A stretch of DNA of 38,842 bases, taken from the NCBI GenBank assembly GCA_022572725.1, contig JACZVJ010000017.1, forward strand, positions 1 to 38,842. Direction: 5' to 3'. The notes under the pieces are model-generated. The model saw nothing but the letters and a program-made list of their open reading frames with translations, was not told the DNA's origin and did not search any database. A program made the position numbers and the translations under genes. Shown here piece by piece: positions 1 to 7,138 of the stretch (its first letter is position 1; each line of letters begins with the position of its first letter). Source of the DNA: Nitrospinota bacterium. Its GTDB lineage: Bacteria; Nitrospirota; Nitrospiria; Nitrospirales; UBA8639.

Positions 1-58
1 TTGGTCAGATGGAATTGGCGCTTTGAAAATTTTGAATTATTCAACAGTCCCTTACAGG

Positions 59-424
59 TTATCTGTGGCTGTTGACCAGGCGGGACCACTGCGTGCTTTC
101 AAACTGCTCCCTAACGGCACGCAGGACCGCTGCTGTAGCTTGGAGGTCCTTCTCCGTGGCGGTGATGGGTAACTTTCCTAAAAGCTTGGCACTCCGACGA
201 TTCATCTGATCTAACAGATCTTGCCCTTTTCGCGTCAATTGAACGAGTGGAGATCGTTTATGGGCAGGATTGTCTTGGAATTCAACCAACCTCTCTGCGA
301 CCAATCCGTTCACCAGTGTTTGAATGTATTGGCGGAAGACTGGTCGTGCACGGGCCATTTGTGGAACCGCCTGGGGACCGGCACGGCCGAGATCGTTGAG
401 AATGCCCCACCGGCCGGAGGACAT
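59..424 (-). CDS. MarR-family winged-helix regulator (short N-terminus)
   Basis: About 121 residues from ATG at 424 (a TTG sits directly before it). The segment with a helix-turn-helix-like stretch followed by LVAERLVEF, the wing residues around NPAHKRSPLVQLT and the RKGQDLLDQM helix match the MarR winged-helix DNA-binding domain, with a C-terminal helix for dimerisation. The usual first helix of about 20 residues is missing; the frame is closed by a TAA just upstream at 455-457, so either the protein is naturally short or its 5' end is damaged. No good Shine-Dalgarno is seen. It is divergent from the alcohol dehydrogenase at 588, the usual arrangement for a MarR repressor and its target; that link is inference. 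Confidence 0.7.
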   Translation of the reverse strand: MSSGRWGILNDLGRAGPQAVPQMARARPVFRQYIQTLVNGLVAERLVEFQDNPAHKRSPLVQLTRKGQDLLDQMNRRSAKLLGKLPITATEKDLQATAAVLRAVREQFESTQWSRLVNSHR

Positions 425-468
425 CAAACTGTGGGAAAAAGAAGAAGACTTCAGTTATGGGAAAAGTG

Positions 469-500
469 TTGAACGGTGGTATGCTATTCCATAGATCACC
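469..500 (+). promoter_or_regulatory. candidate promoter/operator between MarR gene and alcohol dehydrogenase
   Basis: TTGAAC (469-474) and TAGATC (492-497) are separated by 17 bases and face the dehydrogenase. The same stretch holds a loose dyad with GGTG at 475-478 and CACC at 497-500. Both hexamers are imperfect, so this is only a candidate site at which the divergent MarR protein might act. Confidence 0.28.
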
Positions 501-587
501 TGTTTTTTCTTTTCCCCTTATGCCAAGGCACCAACACCATCCAATAGGTTTTGGCTGGTCTGCGAAGACGAAACGGGAGATGGCCAG

Positions 588-1589
588 GTGAAAGCCATGA
601 TCCTGGAAAACGACGCCGATGTCGGCACCAATCCCTTGAAGTGCCAAGAGGTTGATGATCCTCAGCCCGGGCCAGGGCAGGTGCGTGTGCAGGTCCAAGT
701 GTGCGGGGTGTGCCGGACGGATCTCCATGTGGTGGAGGGGGAGCTGCCCCCATCGACTCGTCCGATCATTCCCGGGCATGAAACCGTGGGGATTGTGGAT
801 CGCGTGGGGGCCGGAGTTCGGAAGGTCAAGGAAGGGGATCGGGTGGGGATTGCCTGGCTCCAAAACACCTGCGGGCAGTGCGAGTTCTGCCAAAGTGGGC
901 GAGAGAACTTGTGCGCCCAGGCCACTTTCACGGGCTACCACGTCCATGGAGGTTATGCCGAATACGCTCTGGTGTCGGAGATCTTCGCGTATCCTATTCC
1001 TTCCACCTTCAGCGATGAAGAAGCCGCGCCCCTGCTCTGTGCAGGGATCATTGGCTACCGCGCGTTGCGTCGAAGCCAGGTGAAACCCGGTCAGCGGCTA
1101 GGGCTTTATGGGTTTGGGGCGTCAGCCCATATCACCATCCAGGTGGCCTGCCATTGGGGATGTTCGGTTTACGTCTTTTCACACCGGGAACAACACCGCT
1201 CACTCGCGCGGGAACTCGGGGCAGTGTGGGTCGGGGGTTCAACCGAGATGCCGCCCGACAAATTGCATAGCGCGATTATGTTTGCTCCAGCCGGCGAACT
1301 TGTCTCGCCTGCTCTTCAGGCCTTGGACAGAGGGGGCACTCTGGCCATTGCCGGTATTTATATGACCCCGATTCCGTCGTTGGATTACGACCGCGACTTG
1401 TTTCAGGAACGGACCCTCCAAAGTGTCACGGCCAACACCAGGCAAGACGCGATCGACTTACTCCAAGAAGCCGCCGTGATTCCCATCCGAACTCATACGG
1501 AGCCGTTCCCGCTGGAAGAGGCCAATACGGCCCTTCAAAAGCTTAAAGCGGGGTCGATTCAGGGCGCAGGGGTGCTCAAGATTGGTTGA
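588..1589 (+). CDS. zinc-dependent alcohol dehydrogenase (MDR superfamily)
   Basis: 333 residues, normal for the family. Oxidises an alcohol or reduces an aldehyde with NAD(P)H. Catalytic zinc ligands are C39 (CGVCRTD), H64 (GHE) and C151; the structural zinc site is C95, C98, C101 and C109 (CGQCEFC...NLC). A nucleotide-binding glycine motif GFGASAH lies near residues 175-181 at the start of the Rossmann fold. The start is GTG at 588, preceded by GGGAGA at 575-580; ATG at 597 is an alternative. It is divergent from a MarR-type regulator, so induction by substrate is plausible. The physiological substrate cannot be told from sequence. Confidence 0.92.
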   Translation: MKAMILENDADVGTNPLKCQEVDDPQPGPGQVRVQVQVCGVCRTDLHVVEGELPPSTRPIIPGHETVGIVDRVGAGVRKVKEGDRVGIAWLQNTCGQCEFCQSGRENLCAQATFTGYHVHGGYAEYALVSEIFAYPIPSTFSDEEAAPLLCAGIIGYRALRRSQVKPGQRLGLYGFGASAHITIQVACHWGCSVYVFSHREQHRSLARELGAVWVGGSTEMPPDKLHSAIMFAPAGELVSPALQALDRGGTLAIAGIYMTPIPSLDYDRDLFQERTLQSVTANTRQDAIDLLQEAAVIPIRTHTEPFPLEEANTALQKLKAGSIQGAGVLKIG

Positions 1590-1842
1590 GACGGAAGGAC
1601 AGCAGTTTTTGATGGAAACTGAATAGAATTCTTTGCCCTTCCTTGGGTGGTAGTTCCAGAGGAATATTGAGAAACAACCCTTTCGAGGAACCCACACAAC
1701 TGAATGGTCTGTGGAGCATTTTCACGCAACTCTTCAAATTCCCCTTTGAAAAGCAAGTCGTTCTCTGTGAGTGTCGATATTGGAAAACAAGAGGCAAAGA
1801 ATCATTGACTTCCTCTGACGGCAAAAGTTTTTTACCCCTTGG
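1590..1842. other. gene-free spacer between alcohol dehydrogenase and IS element
   Basis: No coding potential, hairpin terminator or RNA was recognised. Short open frames here are unlike any family known to me and lack ribosome-binding sites. Confidence 0.4.
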
Positions 1843-1862
1843 ATTCAACTCGCCAGTGCAAC
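1843..1862 (+). repeat. left terminal inverted repeat of IS30 element
   Basis: 20-base end repeat; pairs with 2888-2907 with three mismatches. The transposase stop codon (1845-1847) and its last six codons lie inside this repeat. Confidence 0.8.
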
Positions 1863-2810
1863 CGAGGGTTGAGTGTAAAATACTTCAGTTGGGGTGCGAA
1901 ACCCGAGCGCCTTGCGAGGGCGATGATTGAGTGTGTGCATGACCCCTTCCACTTCTTGCTGGGTGATGGTCGCGAACCGATGGTGCTTGGGGAAATATTG
2001 CCGGACCAACCCGTTGGTGTTCTCATTGAAGCCCCGTTCCCATGAAGCATAGGGATGCGCAAAGAAAAAGGCCGCATCCAGCTCCGAGGCGATGCGCTCA
2101 TGGTCGGCAAATTCTTTGCCGTTATCCGACGTGAGCGTATGCACCGTCGAGGCCAGAGGAGCCAGGAGTGCTCGCACCGCTTCACGGACTTTGTCCGCCG
2201 TCTTCCGGACCACTTTCTGGAGTAAGGTCAGCCGGGAGCGGCGCTCGGTGAGCGACACAAGAGCCTGCTGAGGCCCGCAGCCAATAATGGGATCGACTGC
2301 CCAATCGCCGAGCCGACTCCGGTCGTTCACGATTGCGGGACGGGCGTCAATACTGACCCGGTTGGCGAGCTGACCGCGCCGTTCATAGACGCCGTATCGC
2401 TTACGGCGACGCTTACGACCCCGTAGATGCCGATGGAGATCCCCACCGGTGGCTTTATCCTGCAGGATATGCTGATAGATCCATTCCGGGGTGACCGAGC
2501 AGGCCTGCTCCCGTTTCAGCCAACCACTGATTTGTTCAGGACTCCAGTCTTCTCTAAGCTGGGGGTCGATCCCGCGCCAGGTGGCCACGGCAATCCGAGG
2601 AATCGCTTTGCCCTGCCGTCGCTGGAGGGCTAGGCGATGAGCTTGGTGGGGCCGGTAGCCCCGCTGGACTCGGTTCCGCCGCACCTCGCGGGAAACCGTG
2701 GACTTATGAACGCCCAGGACTTGGGCAATCGTGGTCTGAGTCTGCTGGGTGTGCAGGAGGGCAGAGATCTGATACCGTGCTTCTTGGGTGAGCTGGGTGT
2801 AGGGTCTCAT
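1845..2810 (-). CDS. IS30-family transposase
   Basis: 321 residues. An N-terminal helix-turn-helix (about residues 8-50, TTIAQVLGVHKSTVSREV) binds the element ends. The DDE catalytic core follows: D173 (WAVDPIIG), D229 (TSDNGKEF) and E263 (FNENTNGLVRQYF), with the 33-residue D-E spacing typical of IS30. All three are present, so the enzyme may be active. The start is ATG at 2810, behind AAAGGAGC; an upstream extension to 2879 in the same frame has no such site. The last codons overlap the terminal repeat. Confidence 0.93.
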   Translation of the reverse strand: MRPYTQLTQEARYQISALLHTQQTQTTIAQVLGVHKSTVSREVRRNRVQRGYRPHQAHRLALQRRQGKAIPRIAVATWRGIDPQLREDWSPEQISGWLKREQACSVTPEWIYQHILQDKATGGDLHRHLRGRKRRRKRYGVYERRGQLANRVSIDARPAIVNDRSRLGDWAVDPIIGCGPQQALVSLTERRSRLTLLQKVVRKTADKVREAVRALLAPLASTVHTLTSDNGKEFADHERIASELDAAFFFAHPYASWERGFNENTNGLVRQYFPKHHRFATITQQEVEGVMHTLNHRPRKALGFRTPTEVFYTQPSVALAS

Positions 2811-2887
2811 GAGTGCTCCTTTGATTGGCTGATCGAAAGGGACGGTGCAGAGCCTACCGCAGCTCGCCCTTAAGACCAACTCTCAAA

Positions 2888-2907
2888 GTTGCACTTACAA
2901 GTTGAAT
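2888..2907 (-). repeat. right terminal inverted repeat of IS30 element
   Basis: Partner of the repeat at 1843-1862; same core on the opposite strand, lying upstream of the transposase start. Confidence 0.8.
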
Positions 2908-2979
2908 TCACGCCCTCAACACTTGTTTCCATAATTGATAAAGGCTAATTTGGCCGAAAAAATACTAAGGGGGAGAGCT

Positions 2980-3540
2980 ATGGTCTATTCTGGGATCATA
3001 TGGAAAACGGGATATCTAGGCAGGGGGGACAGGAACCAACGTGAGAAAAAAGAAGGAAAGGCCCTGGTCCTAATCGGGCTGGCTTTTAGCTTTTTCCTAT
3101 GGGGCGCAGGGGCAAAGGTGATAGCCGAACCAGCGGCTAGTGGGATTCAGGTGGTGGACACGATTGAAATTCACCGCCCAGGGGACGCTTCCTCCTTCAC
3201 TATCCCCGTTTATCAAGTTGGAAACATCCGGTTCATAAGTGCTGGAGTCGGATTAGAGGAACGCCAAGCCACCTATCCTCCCTTTCCACTGAAACTAGTC
3301 TTCGCAGAAGAGTCCGGTGCCTATGTGACCGGAGTATCCGTGACTATTCTGGATTCAGACGGGAAGATGGTACTGGAGGTGCCGAAAGACCAAGTCACCG
3401 GTCCGTGGCTTTTCATCGACTTGCCGCCAGGCACCTATACCGTGACGGGGGCTCGGGATAATCAAACTCAGACTCAGAGGAATGTCCGAGTCAAAGCGTC
3501 CGAGACCAGAGAGGTGCACCTCCGCTGGCCCAAATCTTAA
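2980..3540 (+). CDS. exported protein with carboxypeptidase-regulatory-like beta domain
   Basis: 186 residues from ATG at 2980, chosen because AGGGGGAG sits just upstream; the frame is open back to 2935. A long basic N-terminal stretch is followed by a hydrophobic segment (ALVLIGLAFSFFLWGAG) that looks like a signal peptide or anchor. The C-terminal part, with VSVTILDSDGKMVLEV and LPPGTYTVTG, has the pattern of the prealbumin-like carboxypeptidase regulatory fold (PPGxYxV). No catalytic residues are seen. It begins about 70 bases beyond the IS right end and converges with the HEAT-repeat gene. Its function is unknown. Confidence 0.72.
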   Translation: MVYSGIIWKTGYLGRGDRNQREKKEGKALVLIGLAFSFFLWGAGAKVIAEPAASGIQVVDTIEIHRPGDASSFTIPVYQVGNIRFISAGVGLEERQATYPPFPLKLVFAEESGAYVTGVSVTILDSDGKMVLEVPKDQVTGPWLFIDLPPGTYTVTGARDNQTQTQRNVRVKASETREVHLRWPKS

Positions 3541-3569
3541 GGATTATTGAGGGCTGTTGCTTGGGGCAA

Positions 3570-3932
3570 TCAATAGCCCCCTCCCCCTTCCAGAAATGTG
3601 TTCCACCACTTTTGCCACCCCTTGGGGTCCTGGCCGTAGTTCTCCCCCGTGAGCTTGACCAAAGCTCCTTCGGCTTCATCGCGGACCTCGGCTTTTTGGT
3701 CCTGGAGTGCGGTAATGAGAGGATCAATGGCATTTTCGGCTGCATAGAGATCTCCGAGCTTCCCCAAGGCCTCCGCGGCTTCCTTGCGTGCCTCCCATTT
3801 CTCATTCTTTAAAGCGGCAACCCAATGATCGACCGTCGGCTCTTCCGCCTCACTCCGGAAAGTACTCGTGACCGCGAAACCTACCGCTCCCATAATCAGT
3901 AAGGAAATAATTACCCTTCGAGCCCTATTCAT
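3570..3932 (-). CDS. small exported HEAT-repeat protein
   Basis: 120 residues: an N-terminal signal-like helix (RRVIISLLIMGAVGFAV), then two HEAT-type helical repeats (HWVAALKNEKWEARKEAAEALGKL and PLITALQDQKAEVRDEAEGALVKL, each shown with its typical A/L spacing) and a Trp-rich tail. HEAT repeats bind protein partners; no enzyme function is implied. The start ATG at 3932 has AGGAGAAGG just upstream. The gene ends face to face with the gene at 2980. Confidence 0.8.
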   Translation of the reverse strand: MNRARRVIISLLIMGAVGFAVTSTFRSEAEEPTVDHWVAALKNEKWEARKEAAEALGKLGDLYAAENAIDPLITALQDQKAEVRDEAEGALVKLTGENYGQDPKGWQKWWNTFLEGGGGY

Positions 3933-4129
3933 AGTCCTTCTCCTGCTCTTCCTCTAAAGCCCAGGACCTCTCGCTGAGTTGGTCCGGATCCGTCCCACAA
4001 TCAACTTGCCGGCTGATCCAGACTGTAACATTCAGGGGGCAAGCACAACCGGTTGTCTGTTCAAAGTGAAACCAACTCGGGAGCCCCTCATCACCTCAAA
4101 GGTGCGAAGATCCCAATCCCGCGATTTCC

Positions 4130-4426
4130 TCACGGCTGGACTTTGGCAATGACCCCCTTTATTTCATCTTCGGTAAAGGCTCGAAGGGTCTCTGTACGAA
4201 CGTTGCCCAGGGAACATCCGCTCATCATCACCGCCGCCGCCGTGGCGTCATCTGGGGCTTCGAACACGATGACGCCATCGTATCGACCCATGGTCCAGTA
4301 AAAATTTTTCACCGATCCGCCTGCCTTTTGGATTGAGGACTTGAATTTCTCAGCCCGTTTGGCCGTGTCTTTCACGGTCCGAATTCCCTGGTCGGTCCAT
4401 CCAAATAGGGAGATAAACGTTGGCAT
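4130..4426 (-). CDS. GYD-domain protein
   Basis: 98 residues, almost exactly one GYD domain, a small ferredoxin-like alpha/beta fold often found in nitrogen and stress contexts but without an assigned reaction. Diagnostic positions are the N-terminal YxxLxxWTDQG-like segment (FISLFGWTDQGIRTVKDT), the central MGRYDGVIVFEAPDD that gives the family its name, and a C-terminal RTETLRAF strand. The start ATG at 4426 is set by AAAGGAGGT; a GTG directly before it is too close to that site. Cytoplasmic; probably monocistronic. Confidence 0.85.
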   Translation of the reverse strand: MPTFISLFGWTDQGIRTVKDTAKRAEKFKSSIQKAGGSVKNFYWTMGRYDGVIVFEAPDDATAAAVMMSGCSLGNVRTETLRAFTEDEIKGVIAKVQP

Positions 4427-4459
4427 CACCCACCTCCTTTGTTGAAAAATTGAAATTTA

Positions 4460-4487
4460 TCTATAATCAATGCTCTGTGGATTTTAA
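4460..4487 (-). promoter_or_regulatory. candidate promoter for GYD-domain gene
   Basis: On the minus strand TTAAAA (4482-4487) and TATAGA (4460-4465) are 16 bases apart, in an AT-rich stretch about 35 bases upstream of the GYD start. The fit is moderate and no start site is known. Confidence 0.33.
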
Positions 4488-4526
4488 TAGCCTTCTTTCG
4501 ATTTCCGAAAGGGCTCCCCACAACCA

Positions 4527-5075
4527 TTATTTCTTCCCTGAGGTGATTTCCTTGGCTCCGATTTCCGCTAACCCCGCCTGAGCACAGGCCTCATCGAGGT
4601 GACCGCCAGGTGCTCCGCCGACTCCAATGCCGCCAACAGTTTCCCCACCCATCTCAATGGGCAGGCCTCCTCCTAGGATGAGAATTTTCTCGTTCATGTC
4701 TCGGAGGCCCTGTATGGATGGGATTTTCGTGATAAGTTCCGCCAGGTGCATGGTGGACCGCCGCAGGCTCGCCGAGGTATAAGCTTTCCTGGTGCTACTG
4801 TCCGTCGTGTGGGGACCCGCGCCGTCTCCCCGCAACAGCACCCTAAGGTTCCCGCCTCGATCCACCACCGCCACACTCACGTGGTATCCCCCTTCCTCAC
4901 ATTTGACCAGCGCGGCGGCGGCAGCTTTTTTCGCCAGAGCTAACGGCAGCACTGTCTCCCGCGGCAGGTCCTGGGCTCCAACGGTACCCCAGGAACTTAG
5001 CACAATGAAGAACGAGCCCCATATCCCTATAAGCCAATGACTCCATAATCCTCGACCCCATTGCCCACCTTCCAT
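4527..5075 (-). CDS. exported GlcG/HbpS-family haem-binding-like protein
   Basis: 182 residues: a signal peptide (hydrophobic IGIWGSFFIVLSSWG, cleavage near VGAQD) followed by a GlcG/HbpS domain. Family features are LALAKKAAAAAL, VSVAVVDRGGNLRVLLR, the RKAYTSASLRRST helix, and the glycine-rich GGGLPIEMGGETVGGIGVGG ending in a DEACAQAGL helix. HbpS-type members bind haem or degraded cofactors outside the membrane; ligand and role here are unknown. ATG at 5075 has GGAGG a few bases upstream. It lies between two genes on the same strand and is probably exported to the periplasm. Confidence 0.85.
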   Translation of the reverse strand: MEGGQWGRGLWSHWLIGIWGSFFIVLSSWGTVGAQDLPRETVLPLALAKKAAAAALVKCEEGGYHVSVAVVDRGGNLRVLLRGDGAGPHTTDSSTRKAYTSASLRRSTMHLAELITKIPSIQGLRDMNEKILILGGGLPIEMGGETVGGIGVGGAPGGHLDEACAQAGLAEIGAKEITSGKK

Positions 5076-5125
5076 CTTTTCCTCCTTCTCTTCTTCTCTT
5101 TACCTGGCCCCGTTTATAGTCACCC

Positions 5126-5878
5126 CTAGGGGGGAGTTTGGCCTTGGGCTTCCCCAGTCATGGGTACAAAGGCAACGGGGAGCACGGTGGTTTGTTCGTA
5201 TCCTTTTTCGGTACGGCGAATGACTACCAGGTCTTGCTGGAATTTTCCAATAGGGAGAATCAAACGGCCACCGATCGCAAGCTGCTCGAGGAGGGGTTTG
5301 GGAACATGGTCCGAGGCGGCCGTGACAATAATCCCATCGAAGGGCGCCTCCTCCGGCCAACCTTGATAGCCATCGCCCGTCCGCACCGTGACATTGTCAC
5401 AGCCGACTTCCTTGAGGGTTCCCGCTGCCCGCTCTGCCAAGGGTTCGACGATTTCAATGGTGAACACCTGATGGACGATTGTGGCCAGCACGGCCGCTTG
5501 ATACCCGGAGCCGGTTCCAATTTCGAGCACCTTTTTTTTACCCTGGAGCTGGAGGGCCTCCGTCATAAATGCCACGATGTAGGGTTGGGAAATCGTTTGT
5601 TCATATCCGATAGGCAGTGGACGGTCTTCATAAGCCATTTCAGCCTCTGCTTCTAGCACGAACCGATGACGTGGTATCCACCGTAAAGCTTCGATCACCG
5701 CCGGATCCTTGACACCCCGTGCCACGATTTGATCGTTCACCATTCGGTCCCGCTCTGCCTGTCGATCAAAGGGACGCGGGGATGGCCCAGTGCCTGTCCC
5801 TTGGCCAGTCCCCGGAAATAATAGCTGAATGCCCAAAAGAGCTGCGATCCATGATTGAACATGCCAACCTGCCAACAT
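5126..5878 (-). CDS. pcm: protein-L-isoaspartate O-methyltransferase with hydrophobic N-terminus
   Basis: 250 residues. Methylates isoaspartyl residues in aged proteins with S-adenosylmethionine so that they can revert to aspartate. Family motifs: MVNDQIVARGV near the start of the domain, PLPIGYEQTISQPYIVAFMTEAL, the SAM loop VLEIGTGSGYQAAVLA and a later GGRLILPIG. An extra segment of about 35 residues with a hydrophobic stretch (WIAALLGIQLLFPG) precedes the enzyme; it resembles a weak signal or membrane anchor but has no basic residues before it. GTG at 5881 is an alternative start; AGGAG lies upstream of both. Neighbours on the same strand are also exported. Confidence 0.88.
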   Translation of the reverse strand: MLAGWHVQSWIAALLGIQLLFPGTGQGTGTGPSPRPFDRQAERDRMVNDQIVARGVKDPAVIEALRWIPRHRFVLEAEAEMAYEDRPLPIGYEQTISQPYIVAFMTEALQLQGKKKVLEIGTGSGYQAAVLATIVHQVFTIEIVEPLAERAAGTLKEVGCDNVTVRTGDGYQGWPEEAPFDGIIVTAASDHVPKPLLEQLAIGGRLILPIGKFQQDLVVIRRTEKGYEQTTVLPVAFVPMTGEAQGQTPP

Positions 5879-6100
5879 CACAGAATTCTCCTGCTTTTCC
5901 AGCGCCAGTGTAGGGAAACCCGAGCTAAATGGCTAGTGGGCCAGTGCCTCAATAAATTGGGGAGGAATGGCACCGTTCTCCCCCATTGGGAGCCCTCCAG
6001 CCTTTGAAGGATTAGGGTTCGGTTTCCCTTTAGAATGAAGGTTTTTTCCGCCCCGATAGCTATGACCGGGAGTAATGAGGCAGGGGGGAAAGAGGGAGGC

Positions 6101-6820
6101 TTACTGTACCGCCCGGGCGACCAGAAGCGGTTGCCCGGTAAGCCCGTAATAGGCCTTATTCAGGGATTTAACTGGGGACACGTGCATAAGGAAAGGTGTC
6201 CGCCAATCCCCATCTCCAATATCCTGTTCTTCCGGAATGAAGATTCGATTGAGATGCTCAGAATAAGCCGCATTGATTTTTAGGGGGACCCCTCCAACTT
6301 TTCCGATAGTTCCCTTTTCGGTGATGGTCCCAGTAATAGACCGACCGTAAAAAATGGGATCACCCTTGGCCAGCGCGACAACGGTTAGTCCTACCATCGC
6401 CGACAGGCTATCCCCGAACATGGTGACTCCCGGGTAGGGGAACGTTAATTGGATGGTCCAAGAATCTGTCCTCAGGTGGGCGGCTTGGGATACCCGGGTA
6501 ATGGCTTGCTCAACGGCCTTCTGCGCAATGGGTGAGAATTGCCCTGGAGTCTTCAGGAATTGAACCTGCAGCCCATGGTGGTCTGCTCGTTCACGAAAGT
6601 TAATCACAACTTCCGTGACGACTCCAACGGGCTGATGCTGTTCATTGAGCGTCACTCCAAGGATGGGAACCGTTAGCTCACCAAACCAAGGTGTGAGGGT
6701 TGCCGGGCTGGCAAAAGTATCCGACCCTAAACACAGCACCACCGTAAGAAGTACGAGTATCTGTGTGAGATGAATTCTTACAGTCTTCATGTCCACTTGT
6801 TTAGATGATTTTTTCTTCAT
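6101..6820 (-). CDS. exported stand-alone Lon-like (S16) protease domain
   Basis: 239 residues. After a signal peptide (IHLTQILVLLTVVLCLG, cleavage near TFASP) comes a domain like the proteolytic part of Lon. The Ser-Lys dyad appears intact: S140 in GDSLSAMVGL aligns with the Lon nucleophile, and K181 in GKVGGVPLKINAA aligns with the catalytic Lys of the Lon GGxxxK motif, after the conserved TGTITEKGTIG strand. No AAA+ ATPase or PDZ domain is present, so substrates must reach it without ATP-driven unfolding. ATG at 6790 is an alternative start that gives a cleaner signal peptide. Upstream lies TATAAT. Substrate unknown. Confidence 0.75.
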   Translation of the reverse strand: MKKKSSKQVDMKTVRIHLTQILVLLTVVLCLGSDTFASPATLTPWFGELTVPILGVTLNEQHQPVGVVTEVVINFRERADHHGLQVQFLKTPGQFSPIAQKAVEQAITRVSQAAHLRTDSWTIQLTFPYPGVTMFGDSLSAMVGLTVVALAKGDPIFYGRSITGTITEKGTIGKVGGVPLKINAAYSEHLNRIFIPEEQDIGDGDWRTPFLMHVSPVKSLNKAYYGLTGQPLLVARAVQ

Positions 6821-6831
6821 GACTTTACACT

Positions 6832-6862
6832 CATTATACCAAATGGCCGCTATGATTTTTCA
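6832..6862 (-). promoter_or_regulatory. candidate promoter for the Lon-like protease gene
   Basis: On the minus strand a perfect TATAAT (6832-6837) lies 19 bases after TTGAAA. Transcription would start only a few bases before ATG 6820, which favours the alternative start at 6790. The TAA of the candidate small gene upstream is part of the TATAAT, so this may be coincidence. Confidence 0.35.
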
Positions 6863-7106
6863 AGCAAACCCCATGCCCAAACGGAGACCGTGTAGAGGGA
6901 TGTATTCCCCTATGGTCCCATCCAAAAGATTTCGCAACAGCCCACAAAGCTATCCAAGGCCTATTGACTTCGGTCCACCAATGCCCCAAACGTACACTTC
7001 GGCGTTCCCAACGCAGGCACTGAAACACCAGGACACCCAAAAGGCATAGGCCGACCCAAAGGCTTAACCCGGGAGCATCCCAATCCTTTTCAAGCGAGAA
7101 GGCCAT
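6834..7106 (-). CDS. possible small membrane protein, unrecognised
   Basis: 90 residues from ATG at 7106 (AAGGAAAG lies about 10 bases upstream). One likely membrane helix, LSLWVGLCLLGVLVFQCL, is followed by a basic, Trp-rich region. No family is recognised. It ends 13 bases before the Lon-like protease gene and could be co-transcribed with it. Its start region lies next to the oppositely oriented gene at 7139. It could equally be a chance frame. Confidence 0.3.
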   Translation of the reverse strand: MAFSLEKDWDAPGLSLWVGLCLLGVLVFQCLRWERRSVRLGHWWTEVNRPWIALWAVAKSFGWDHRGIHPSTRSPFGHGVCLKNHSGHLV

Positions 7107-7138
7107 CAATAGACTTTCCTTCACTCGTTGGTCCACGC

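Larger units (their letters stand above)
1843..2907 (-). mobile_element. IS30-family insertion sequence
   Basis: A complete-looking element of about 1.07 kb: a single transposase gene flanked by imperfect terminal inverted repeats at 1843-1862 and 2888-2907, which match at 17 of 20 positions (core ATTCAACT...AGTGCAAC). The match can be extended inward with more mismatches. IS30 elements normally leave a 2-3 bp target duplication; comparing flanks at several possible edges I see none, so the exact ends are uncertain or the copy is old. It lies in the spacer downstream of the alcohol dehydrogenase and does not obviously break a gene. Confidence 0.85.

Noticed and set aside
282-947. 221-codon minus-strand frame over the alcohol dehydrogenase and regulator
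   Set aside because: It is antisense to a clear zinc dehydrogenase and shows no domain pattern; a shadow frame.
3541-3590. Hairpin GGGCT/AGCCC between convergent genes as a terminator
   Set aside because: The stem is short, the loop long and there is no T-run on either strand.
5138-5656. 172-codon plus-strand frame inside the isoaspartyl methyltransferase gene
   Set aside because: Reverse shadow of conserved methyltransferase motifs.
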